The notes beneath the pieces were generated by a model. That model was not told the DNA's origin, made no database searches, and saw only the letters and a list, made by a program, of their open reading frames with translations. A DNA stretch of 64,000 nt from Litoditis marina (Eukaryota > Nematoda > Chromadorea > Rhabditida > Rhabditidae): contig OZ038435.1 of NCBI GenBank assembly GCA_964036275.1, positions 10,889,634-10,953,633 of the forward strand, given 5' to 3'. The translations under genes were made by a program, and so were the position numbers. This document shows positions 1 to 19,525 of this stretch, piece by piece. Numbering within the stretch: position 1 is the stretch's first letter; the number at the start of each line of letters is the position of its first letter.

Positions 1-423
1 GGGAAAACATCTAACTCATCCACTGGTTACCTAATAAGTGCATAGAAAGAGATGGAATTAAAAGAGGAAACATACTACTGCGACTACCTAACCCTGAAAA
101 TCACGGCTTATATGCATCTAATACCACTCCCAACCACAAAATTTCGATGTGTGTTGATTAAAACGTGCCTATAACGTTTTGCCCTTATCTCACCCCAGTA
201 AACTTCTCCAAGTAGTCACAAAAAATTGACTACTTTTTTTATGCAAAATCATTGAGTTTCACGATAAAATAAGATGTGTTAAATGGATAGAAAAAACCCG
301 ACCACTTTTTCGCCAGAAACATATTAATGATGATGTTTAATATGAACAGTTTAAATCTAATACTGCGGGTTAGATACTATGAACTTTCTTACTGAAAACT
401 ATTTAGTTTTATTATTGATCAAA

Positions 424-537
424 GAAGGTCGATTATGTGGTCCAATCCCAACGCTTCAGTCCTATAAACTGCAATACATTTTTCAATTGCAGTTTAAAGG
501 ACCGTTGACACGGGATTGGTCCCCATAATCGTCCAAC
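424..537. mobile_element. Hairpin MITE, family B, copy 1
   Basis: Foldback element of ~115 bp. The left arm GAAGGTCGATTATGTGGTCC is mirrored by CCATAATCGTCCAACTTC on the right, and a central AAACTGCAATACATT / CAATTGCAGTTTAAAGG inverted pair fills the middle. No coding capacity. Confidence 0.8.
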
Positions 538-544
538 TTCAAGT

Positions 545-726
545 CAAATCTACCTGTCTATACTTCTCCCCCCCCCCCCCCTCTCTCTATCTCTATCTCT
601 CTCCCCCGTCTCTCTCTCTCTCTATTCCGTAATAACATATTCTACCTGTCTATACTTCTCCCCCCCTCTCTCTATCTCTATCTCTCTCCCCCGTCTCTCT
701 CTCTATTCCGTAATAACATATTCTAC

Positions 727-745
<19 letters not shown>
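545..745 (-). repeat. Tandem array copying the DDX23 exon 12 donor junction
   Basis: The end of exon 12 and its donor (minus strand AAGTACAGACAG then GTAGA) recur downstream in the intron at about 641-661 and 550-569, with AAGTATAGACAG followed by GTAGA in both. The copies are separated by ~80-90 bp of CT/C-rich microsatellite that is itself repeated, together with a shared TTCCGTAATAACATA segment. This gives three usable-looking 5' splice sites in tandem. Confidence 0.85.
568..581 (+). repeat. C14 homopolymer
   Basis: Run of 14 C inside the pyrimidine-rich array of DDX23 intron 12. Similar C runs occur at 10331-10343, 46729-46743, 51216-51231 and 53301-53328. Confidence 0.95.
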
Positions 746-8010
<7,265 letters not shown>

Positions 8011-8548
8011 CTAAAGTATACTGTTTTCCTTACAAAAAATATCAGATAATTACAAACTCTACCTTGATGATAAGCGGTGTTGAGAACGTAAGCAAGTGTT
8101 AGTAAAGATGACATGTGTAATACACAACTACTTCTTTGAAATCACCATCTCTCTCCCCCAACGATATTTTCGAAATTCCCACCCTCACTTTTGCGATCAA
8201 AATAAATCGGCGGCAACAAACCAGAATACTGCAGTGAAAAAATCTGATCAAAATGTTTATAAGCGCAAAAAACTGAACAAACTGCAAACAACAAACAATG
8301 CAACTGCATATTGAAAAAAAACGGTGATCGTGAGGCAAAAAGCCAACGTACAAAAATGAGAACGGTCGATTAAAGTCTTGAAAGGTAAGCTAGGGACAAA
8401 AAGTGGGACTGAGCCAGGACCGGGTGTCGCCTGTTGAGATTTCTAGAAGGATGTTGGCTAGAAATAAGGAAAATAGCGCAGAGAACAAGGGAAAATAGCA
8501 GATCTCGACAGAAAACAAGAACAATTCTAGGATGAGTGCTACAGATGT
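8011..8548 (-). other. CCT6-DDX23 intercistronic region
   Basis: 538 bp separate the CCT6 stop from the DDX23 start, both on the minus strand. No convincing coding exon and no AATAAA are visible on the minus strand. The region ends with TATACTTTAG directly before the DDX23 ATG, consistent with trans-splicing to a downstream operon gene. Confidence 0.5.
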
Positions 8549-11500
8549 TTAGGCATCGGCGATGGGGTTGTTTCCCGACTTGAGGTTGGTCATTCCGGCT
8601 CGCATCACCTCGTCCACCAAGAGAAGGTTGCACGCAATCACGCACGACGAAGTCACGCTGTTCTTCTTCACTATCACGTTGTCCCAGATTCCCTGAAACC
8701 ATACGGTACGTCAACTCCGCGAAAAAGACACAAATAATGATCATCCATCGGGTCTACAGGCAAACAAAGAGCACCAGTAAAGTTGACCGAATAGTCACAA
8801 GAATTATGAAAACGGGCTAGTCTTCCATTAACTATAAGGGAAAATTGCCTAATTTAGAGAGAAATTGTTTGTTTAAAATCAAAAACGGGCTCTCTATAAA
8901 ACAACGCCTCACATGTGTGAACTGTTGGTTGATTCAGCTAACTACCCGTTTTCTTGAAATTGGGAATTCACACTACCCTGATTTCAACATTAGTCGTTCT
9001 TTACCGATGAAAACCTAATCTCCAACGTTCTTTGTAGCTTGGTTACCAGGATGAAACACCCGATTTTCAATCATTTTATGTGGGCAACAAAATCGCCCCA
9101 CGTATGATCATAGACATGGCAAAATTACACTCAGATACCAACAGGAAACATCTCATCAATCAGCGGAACCATACAACAGCAAGGTTGTCCGAATAGTCGG
9201 AAAACTTCGAAAAACGGACTACTTTTTAGCCGAATGGATGAAAATCGGTCTACTTTTGATGAAAAATCCTGAATTTTCACGTCTTTGTACTTGAAAACGG
9301 ACTACTTTATATCGCTCAGTCAGATCTTACTGGTGTATGAGCGGAACCTACATTTGGCTGAGTGGCCTCTCCACTGGCCAGGTCCAGTCCCACCGGGAGG
9401 TCTCCGGCCGCGTTTCTCTCCTCCACCAACTTGACAATCGTCTCCTGAGCATCGAAACCGGCGTTCATGGCCAACGTCTTCGGAATGATCAGGAGAGCAT
9501 TGGCGTAGGCCTGAAACACACAAATGAACAGTTGAACTGAAATGACAGAATAACACATACATGTTTCTCACATTGCACTTATCAATAAACTACGATAAAT
9601 GTATTTCTGCACCCAGGTTTGTACATGCTGGATATCGCATATAGCTGGACATCATACCTCAACAAAAGTGCCGTTCAAAGTGAGAACAGACCTCCGATGA
9701 TTAAGATAAACTACTTTCCGAGGAATTAAATATTCGCATATGCAAACTAAATAAGTATTGTACAGGTACAAATAACCAACCGTAGCTCCGAGCTTGGCGC
9801 GTCCCTTGAGCTCCTTCATATCCTTCATCAGCATACAATGGGCGGCAATCTCAAAAGCACCCGCTCCGGGCAGAAGAGCTCCTGAGACAGAAAATGTTAA
9901 GTTTTGAACCAGATTGCCTTTATGGCCAGATAAAAGTATACTAATCTTCCATAAACAGATGGCAAAAAATATGTTCATCCTGAGCTTACGGTAATAGGGA
10001 AAACTCTCTTGTAAGGTGATTGTTTCTCTTTTTCTCAGGTGGGTATGAGCCACATGCTTACTGTCCTGCTATATATATATAGGAGTTTTCAATCTAAAAA
10101 AAAGAAAACATATTAAACCAAGCAAAACACACAAATTCCGCACTAACCGTCTTCAATAGTGTTGAAAACAGCGCGAAGTCCATCGTGCAACGCATCCTTG
10201 ATCTGGGTGATCGTGTGCTTGTTGGGGCCCTTGATGAGCAGAGTCACTGACTTGGGATCCTTGCAGTTCTCAACGAACGTATACTTCTCTTCTCCCTGAA
10301 CAGAAATTATAGACGGCGTTTTTACTGAAACCCCCCCCCCCCCAGATTTTATGAACTTGACAAAAAAACCAGCTTTTCATTCATTTGATTGCACAAAAAT
10401 ATCAGTTTTTGATTTAAAAAAAAACACAAAATGTAGTATATTGGGTCGGTTTGGGGTGTCAGGATGGTAATCGTGACCCAAAGAGAACTGTACAGGCGCG
10501 CGAGCGGTCGCGGAGCGGATGATGATTTGAGGGAAAGACAGTCAGTCTTCGAGTTTGAGAGTGTCGTGAGTAGCCTTTGTGGTTTTCTGTGGTATTCGTT
10601 TCTTTGACTCTTTGGTTGTTGGTCTTTCTAGTAGGTTATTGTTCTCTTCTGAGTATCCTTGGATCATTCCCGTCTTTCCTTTCTATTTATTGTACTGTTT
10701 AATATTTTGATATAAATTCTTATATTTGATCTTTGTTTGTGTATTCAAAACTGGAGTATCCTTGTATTCCTATTGATTGTCGTGACTATCGCCTAATATA
10801 GTGAGAAGAGCTTGGGGCTTGTCGACCCAGAGCGAGTTAGCTGTTGTGCGGGCACTGATTGGTTATCAGGTGCAAGGTGCATTACTCAGTTGTAACTTGT
10901 TTCTGTCCTTTCATTTGTATTGTGTTTTCCCAATAAAACACCGTACCACAGCAACATAAACGTATTGCTGTGTAAAAATGGGAGAGCAGAGGCAAGCCAA
11001 CCTCGACATGGGGGCCGAACCGGTTTTACGAAGCGAAGTCCGACAATCATATGTTTTGAATGCACATTCATTGTTGAGTTCGAGAGTTAACGTCGATAAT
11101 GTGAAGGAGGTGTGTGGAATAGAGAAAGTAGACAATGATTTTGCAGATGTCCCTCGGGAAAGAGGCCGACATGAGGGGGAAAAAGATGGTTTTCGTGTTG
11201 CTGGGCTCGGAGCAGTCTCGGTGGAAGAGGAGGGTCATGGAAGACCGAATCAGGTTGGTATATTTGGTAGACTCGTGTGTGTGAAGGAAGCATTAAGTAG
11301 CTTAGAGAGGGTGTGCTTAAATGTTCTTGAGAATAAGAGTATGGTTACTGAGAGTATTCGTGATTGCGTGAAATCGATAATTTCGGAAAAGGTAGCAGAC
11401 GTGTTTGAAGTTTGTAAGTGTGTGAGCAATAGTCATCGTGATGATGTATTGATTGATCATTCTATGATTGAGAAAGGAGTGGAGCCTGATTTGGTGACGG

Positions 11501-14500
11501 AGTTTCTGGTTGGTGCAAAGAAAAGTTTTGATAGGTTGGATACATTGTTGAAACTTTTTGTGTACTGGAAGTGATATTGTTGGAAAAGTGGAGGAGTGTA
11601 GGGTAGAGCGTGATGTTTTGCGAAGAAAGTGTATTGTTTCCAAGATGAAATTTGATGAGTGCTTGAAAGTGAAGATGGGTTTAGAAAATGATATTGTGGA
11701 ACTGCGTGGGGCTTGTGATTTTCGCGACGCTGAGTTACAAAGTTCATGGGAAGAAATCGATCGCTTGAGGTTTGAGCTTGCTGAAAGTCTCAGTGAAAGA
11801 GATGGTCTTCGATCCAGTATTGAACACTTGCAGTTACAGGTCGATCGATACCAGCATGAGAAGATGAACAGAAGTGAGAAATTATGTCAGTGTGATGCGA
11901 ATTTGAGTAAGAGAGGTGAGCTTGCATTTTCAAGTGATAGAAGTTGTCGCGACGAGAATTGTAGATCAACATTTGATTTTACAAATCATGGTGATAATTT
12001 GCAGTCAGACGGAATTCGAGACTCTGAGGTGTGTGGAAACGTGGAGGAAGTCGGGAACAAAAAAGGATCATGTTTGGACAGGAATGCCGGACTGATAGAA
12101 GGTGAGAACAAAGTGAGAGACGAGAGAAAGAGGAAAATCTCTGAAATACCTAGTTCAAGTGGCAGTGATAGGATACACATAGAGAATGGTTGGTTAAACG
12201 GTGTTCCTAGATATTCGGGCGAAGACGATGATTTGGTCAAGTTAGTATGCGCTATATCTCGAAGGTTTGGAAATCTCGGGAGTGATGCGGATCGTAAAGA
12301 GGTATTGATCAGGTTGTTGACGGGTCGCGCACGTTTGTTGTATAACGCTAGGGCATCCGAAGTTGAACGTGGATCATTTGATGACTTAGTTGAAATGCTG
12401 TACCGTGATAAGATAAAGGGGAAGAGGAAAGAGAGCCATAATGTATGTGAGCATATTGGTCACCCAGACTATGTCTATCAGAGTGAGTTTGAGCCTGAGG
12501 ATTGTAGTTCACGTGAGTCAGTTGAGGCGCGTGGAACAGTAACAAGTGTACATGATAGTGAGAGTATGCTGGTACTTGAAGATGAGAGTGATAGGTCAGT
12601 TTCTGTGAGACACATAGTGGGTACCGTACTGCGAGCAGAGGACTATGAGATGTTGTGTGAAAAGAAAAAGGGTAGTGAGAGACCTAATTCTGCTGGAAGT
12701 TCTGTATTGTGGAAGGTAAACATTTTCGGTGTTGAGGTGGAAGCTTGTGTAGATACTGGGTCAGTCATTTCAATTATATCTGCTGGTTTGATGGATAGAT
12801 TGAGGAAGAAGGGGTTAGATATCGATGGTATGACTAGATGGGGTGCTGACAGTGAGATTGCGAGTGTTACTGATGCATCAGGAACTGAAATGGAGTTCAT
12901 GGCGTTGATAAGAACGGAGATGGTGATTGATGGTAGTAAGCGGGAGGTGGTTTTGCATGTTCAGAGAAATTCGGGTGATACTCTTCTGCTAGGCACAAAT
13001 ATTCTTGATACGTTCGGGTGCTGTATCGAGTTCGCGAAGCCATCTAAGTTGGGTCCTAGCATATCAACTACCTTGTCATCGGATAGTAATTCGTTGGCTA
13101 CATGTGAGAGTGAGTTCTCTTCGAAGGCGAATAGTGGTTACGTGGACAGCTACGATACTTTGAAGGTTGATAGTCCTAAGAATATGAAAGAGCTGAGGGA
13201 TTTTCTGAGTTTTGCCCAGGTTGGTGAGGCGGTGATATGGCGTTTTGCTGAGCTGATCCATCCGTTGTATGAATTGTGCGAGAGTGGAGATAGTTTTTCC
13301 TGGCACGCTGAGCATGAGAAGGCATTTCATGAGCTGAAAAATCTGTTGTTAAATCCACCTACAATGACAACACCTGATCTCAAAATGGCCAAGGGTGGTG
13401 AGAGACCTTTTATTCTGTTTGCGGAGGTTGGTCAGGTCAGTATCAATGCGGCACTAGCTCAGGAAAACAGTGATGGTGTTCTGAATCCTATTTGCTATGC
13501 ATCGAGAAAAGTGCCAGGTACAGAAAAAGTGAGTTTAGATGGTGAGAAGGAGGCGTTTGGTGTAGTTTGGGCGTTGAGAAAGTTCCGTTGGTTGACGAGG
13601 ATTGCGAAAGTGATTGTTAGAACGGAAAATCCACAATTAGCACCGTTGTTTGTGAGAACCAAGGGGCAAGAATTCACCAAGTGGAGCCTGAAAACACTAG
13701 CTTACGATATTCAGATTGAGTACGCGAACGTAAGTCCTAGTCTAGGTGATTGGTTGTCGGATTGGTTGTCAAAACCTGACCGAAAACAGGTGAGAGATGG
13801 GTTGGCCAAGGATAAGAAGGTGGTATATAAGATCGAGAGAGATGACTGGTTGTCTGAGCTAAAACTAGACCCGGATTTTTCTGATATCATCCAGGACATG
13901 GAGGAGACTGAAAGTAAAGTGTGGTTGGGTTTTGTGCTACGTGGAAAGCAGTTGACGAAAATAGGAAAAAATGGCTCTAGTGTTGCAGTTGTTCCTGAAA
14001 GTAAGCGCAGAAAAGTTTTCGACGAGGTATGTCAAGATGTCGTAGTTGGAAAATTTCAAGCTTTCAAAGTGTTCAAACAGCTCAGCAAGATTGTGTTCTG
14101 GGAAGGTATGAGAAGGGAAATCATGGCTTGGTGCAGGGAACGTGAGAGACAGAGGGAGCCTAGAGTATTGGTGAGAGTAGATGGAGTCCATCCAGAGAGT
14201 GAAAGAAAAGTGTCTCATGAAACGCCTAGGTTACCAAGACAAGTAAACACTATAAACTGCGAGACTGACTTGAAAATGATATCTGGTCGAGATCAATTGA
14301 GGTGTATGAGTGTGCAGTTGACTCGGAAGGTCAATGAAACATTCTCCAGGTGTCTGGATGACCAGGAGTGGGAAGGAGTGCCCGAATTCGTCCGATGTCG
14401 TCAATCAGAAGAAGAAGTTCCATCGTCGGCTGTCAACAATCTACCAGGCAATGATATCTTATTGTTTCCTATCTCTTCTTTTTCTATGTCTTCTTCGTCT

Positions 14501-17500
14501 CATTGTTTATCTAGTTATTCGTGTGTGGGTTCTGATAACGTTCTCCGTGAACGAGTACTGCGTTCTAAGAACGTTCTTCGTGAGCGGGAGCTGCGAGATA
14601 GCGAGAGAAATAGTGCTGATGGGGTTAGTCTAACGTGTGATGGGTTCACGCGTGAGAGCTCTGAGTACAGCGAACCGGCTGGCACTGGTTGTGCTGGGTG
14701 TCAACTTCAAAGTTATTCGCATGCGTCTATCATGAGGCAGGCAGGTTCACAATGGCCCTGTGTGAGAGAGAAGAGTTGTGCGTGTAGTGGGAACACTTCT
14801 TTTCAAGGGGGGAGGCATGTAGTATATTGGGTCGGTTTGGGGTGTCAGGATGGTAATCGTGACCCAAAGAGAACTGTACAGGCGCGCGAGCGGTCGCGGA
14901 GCGGATGATGATTTGAGGGAAAGACAGTCAGTCTTCGAGTTTGAGAGTGTCGTGAGTAGCCTTTGTGGTTTTCTGTGGTATTCGTTTCTTTGACTCTTTG
15001 GTTGTTGGTCTTTCTAGTAGGTTATTGTTCTCTTCTGAGTATCCTTGGATCATTCCCGTCTTTCCTTTCTATTTATTGTACTGTTTAATATTTTGATATA
15101 AATTCTTATATTTGATCTTTGTTTGTGTATTCAAAACTGGAGTATCCTTGTATTCCTATTGATTGTCGTGACTATCGCCTAATATAGTGAGAAGAGCTTG
15201 GGGCTTGTCGACCCAGAGCGAGTTAGCTGTTGTGCGGGCACTGATTGGTTATCAGGTGCAAGGTGCATTACTCAGTTGTAACTTGTTTCTGTCCTTTCAT
15301 TTGTATTGTGTTTTCCCAATAAAACACCGTACCACAGCAACATAAACGTATTGCTGTGTAAAAATGGGAGAGCAGAGGCAAGCCAACCTCGACAAAAACT
15401 CTTTTGCATGATCAACAGGCAAATTTTCCCGGTATAGGCGAGAAAGGGATCGATTTTACAAGTATTTTGACCACTACCCACCAGCGAGTGTTCGTAGACG
15501 GTTCCGGCGTATCCGAGTACATCGGGTGTCAGGTCATCGACCGAGTTGACAGCCTCTCCCCCAACCGCCAGCTGGAGACGTTCCATGTTGCGTCTCTTGG
15601 CACGACGGAGGGCCAGAATACCCTCGGCGGCAAGCAGGTCCAGGGAGGGAGGGTCGATTCCCTGAACACAAAAACAATGGAAAATCTACAAAATGAAGGG
15701 AAAACTAGCGAGTTTGTTCCTGCTGCAGGAGTCCAAGTTTCATTACTCTCTCAATGCCAAAAATGAGCCAATTCTGACCTTTTTAAAGATCATCTGACCG
15801 GCCACCAAAATTATGAGCACCTCTGCTCAGGAAAAAACCTTACCGGGTTGCGGGTTGGTACTTTTCAGAACGGTAGAAAAGCAATCGGATTGATTAAACT
15901 GAATGGGGCCAAAATTCTACAACTTCTCAATTTCACGAACCTTCTGGTTGATCACCACGAATCCTCTCTTCTCGTGTTCACCGGTGCAAACCTAGAAACA
16001 ACCAATAAGTATACCCGCATGAAGAAAAAACAAGCTGAGGAGATAGATGAAAAGAAATGAGCATGGCACCAGAGGGTCCACCGGTATAAATACCCGTAAG
16101 CGATAGGATGAAAACAGTTTTTCAACACATACATTTTCTCAATTCCCATCCAAGAGTATATTGTTGCTGGTTATACCAACTTTTCCAGAGTATGAGCACG
16201 TACCTGTTTCTTGAACTCGATGATCTTGTGCACTCTTCTGGTAATGAACTCGCGCTCAGCGGCCAGAAGCTTCTCTCGCTCGGCGGCTGTCTTGTAGAAC
16301 AAACCAGAGTTCACTTCACTGGAAAAGCCACATTTGAATAGTAGGAGAGTACAGTAAATCAGAAGTTTACGATGTTCACGTTGCAATACCCACTTTTGCT
16401 AACAATGTCGCTATTTCTAAAATACGAAATTCAGGGAGGCCTACTACCGCCAGGAGCTGGATTTTTAGTACATACTAGTGGTAGTGTTGAGTACACAGTC
16501 CATTATATGCCAAACATATATCTTCATCTACGGTGCATATGAACAGAAAAACCAACGTTTTCTCATATTCGAGCGAGACGTTGCATGTCAGAACGAAGGC
16601 ATCATCGACGTGTTTCGGCATATCGGGATGGCGAGCTCCGTGGTCGAGAACCAGACCTCTGAAAGAACTTACTGAATATCAAACACATTTGAATTTGAAT
16701 TCGGTTATTGAATCCGATTAGATAACTGCTATCAATACACGAGATATGGAAAAATGTTTCATTTAAAGGTGGCCTGACAGGAACCAAATCTCGTGCTTTG
16801 CGCTCCACGGTTAATTTCGTCGCTCCAATGCAAATGCGCTACAAAAACCAATTTATCGATATTTTGTGGATCATTCAATCACAATCCATCAGCGGAGTTT
16901 CGAAAACTTCGTTTTTTGGGCGCATTCGCGTTGGAGCGATTGAATTAACCGTGGAGCACAAGGCACGAGATTTGGTTCCTGTCAGACCATCTTTAAGTAC
17001 GAGTCAGAGCCAAGAATCATATTGGAATGAAGTTATGAACTAGACGAACGGGCATACAGGTGACATCCGCCTATTGTTCATTCATCGCAGAATAACACTC
17101 ATGGCTTTTGGGCAAAATCATCAGAGCATGTAGCATATACCGACCGAACGAGTTGGGTGTCCATGTCGCTCTCGTGGTGCATCTCCATCTTCTCGATCAT
17201 GTGGAGATCGGGGGCCTCGTCTCCGGTACGAATGGCCAGCACCGCGTCGACTACACATCTGAAATTGGGAAATCAACTAGTAACATTCATGTAACACAAT
17301 TTGTGATCAATCTATCGGTATTAGGATTTATTAAGTCAAACTAGAAACTCGACTTCTTTTTTTTGGAAAAGATAAGGAAAGAAGACCCCATTCTGATTTG
17401 AAGACCCCATTCTGATTTTTCCATTCGGTAAAATTTCACGAAACAGCTACGCTTGCTCTTGCTCGTGAAAAGAAGTAGTGAAAAGCACCATGTTGAGCGT

Positions 17501-19480
17501 TAAATTTCAGCCGCCAAATCTTCTGTTTTCACGTACGTGTTGAGTAATACCAGTTGAATGTGACGCATTGAAAGCCAAACCAACAACCTACTCAGTAATG
17601 TGATTGGCGAGCTTGTGGTGCAACTTCGTCTCAAGAGAAGTACGAGCAACATCGATCAACGTGGCACGATCAATGGTAACCTGAATAACATATGATTGAA
17701 ACAAAAACAAGTTATTAAGACAAATGATATTCCTGCGAAGTTTGGAAAACGAAGAAGATTTGCTCTCAGAACACAATTTCTGGAATGCAAATCGTGAGCA
17801 GAACGTACAAAATGTAATTTCGAGTAGTTTCTACCAAATCGCACTAGAGGAGCAGTGCCAATCGATAACTAAATAAACCAACCTTCTGTTTAAAGTTCTG
17901 GAGAAGCTCCAGTGTCTTGGTGTTGGCCCATTCAAATCCCTCGGTGATCAAACGAGGATGAACTCCCTAAAAAAATTACACATCATAATCAAAATATGGA
18001 AAACCGGTAAGGGAACGACTCAAATGATGGAAGTACGAAAATTAGAGCAGTAACCAAATCAGTACGAACTGTTTTGGTCTGAGAATGGGACAAGTTTCCC
18101 TTTATTGTTCTCCAATCGTTTTACCTTAGTAAAAAGTGTAAACTGCGTTTTGTACACCCGTCGGGAACGCATGTCGTATCAGTTGCAGTTTCTTCTACAA
18201 TTTATCACTCGGCCTCATCACTGCGGTAAAATACCACTAACAATGATCTTTGGAGTGAGCGGGAGATATGGTAATATTACTGTACTATCATACTCCAGTA
18301 AGGTTGTATGAATAGTCGAAAAAAACTAAAAACTGTTTCGCCGAAAGCACAAAAACGAGAAAAATGGTCTATTTCTGATGCAAAATAATCATTAAATCTA
18401 GAAAACAGGCTTATTCAGTCGGATCTTGCGGATGTATATGTACTATCCTCATTGCAATTAATTACCTCGAGTACGTAGGTCTCAGCCTGCTTGAGAAGTT
18501 CACCGATCAAGAGAACAGTGGAAGTTGTTCCGTCTCCTGTGATATCGTCCTGGGCGGTAGAGGCCTTCGCGATCATGGAAGCGGTCGGATGTTGGATGGA
18601 CTGAAAATAATGAACGGTTAATATAAAAAATAGAAGTATGATAGATAGATGTATCTGAAACAATTTAATTCAAAAGTGAGCTTAATCATATCACATTCTA
18701 CCTTGTATTCTCCTAGAACGAAGGAAATATGAACTACCCCAACCTAAGCTAGTCTATACTTAACGAAAATTCCTAAATTCAATCATTTGTCACGATAGAC
18801 GTTCAACATTTCTCCATGCTTCTTTTCTTCGAAACAGATACTTTACTTTTCGCATATGAATCACAGGTAAAATACCCCGTCAAAGTGGCGCTGACCTATG
18901 CTCATTTTTGCTCTGTTTCTGGAACTTACGCTCGTTTTTAGAAGCGAAATCTGTTTACACGCGCTTAACGGAAGAAGCAGTCAATTTTGCCGTTTTTGAG
19001 GTTACGCGCGTTCATTTCAGTTGCACTGGCATTGAACTATTTCACCTATGACTAGCCGGTCACGCGGCTAACGCCGCGGGCCCGTCTAGCGTGCATGTTA
19101 GCTATGTTTTGCAACTTTATTCAGAGTTGTTACCACGTTTCTTACTTTTATTGAAAGTTTCAAACTGCTTCGAGTAGTTTGACGACTTGAACAAAGTGAT
19201 CGTAACATTCTTTGGACTCTTTCCTACTCGTTCTGAGAGTTTCAGATAATTTGAACGAAGTTCATTTTTGACGTCTTCTGACATTTTGAATATTACTCGT
19301 CGTCAATTAGAATTCATATAGTCTTTACGTATGAGTATAATTTACGTGTCGCAGTAGCTGGGAACCTTAAAGAAGGAATTTGAAAGAACTCGACTTTTTT
19401 GCTAGTGAAGTGCTTAGTATGTGACATCATCAATTGATAGTTTTAGCTCAAAACATAAGAATTATTGTAACTTTGTTGTA

Positions 19481-19525
<45 letters not shown>

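Larger units (their letters stand above)
1..726. other. Intronic sequence left of DDX23 exon 12
   Basis: No coding exon is recognised here. The next expected DDX23 exon, carrying the conserved SAT motif, is not seen on the minus strand, so the rest of the gene must lie beyond the left edge. The stretch holds a degraded CAGTAAGGT-type MITE near 191-300, one ~117-bp hairpin MITE (424-537), and a pyrimidine-rich array (545-720) that contains two copies of the exon 12 donor junction. Confidence 0.7.
10432..15394 (+). mobile_element. Ty3/gypsy-type LTR retroelement without RT core
   Basis: A 4,963-bp element in antisense within CCT6 intron 10. It has two 577-bp LTRs that start TG and end CA, a 4-bp target duplication AAAA (10428-10431 and 15395-15398), a primer-binding-like site and a purine tract. 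Domains are in the order Gag, protease, RT connection, RNase H, integrase zinc region, which is Ty3/gypsy order. The RT palm and fingers and the integrase catalytic core are absent, so it should depend on enzymes from another element. The LTRs appear identical by eye, implying recent insertion. Confidence 0.93.
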
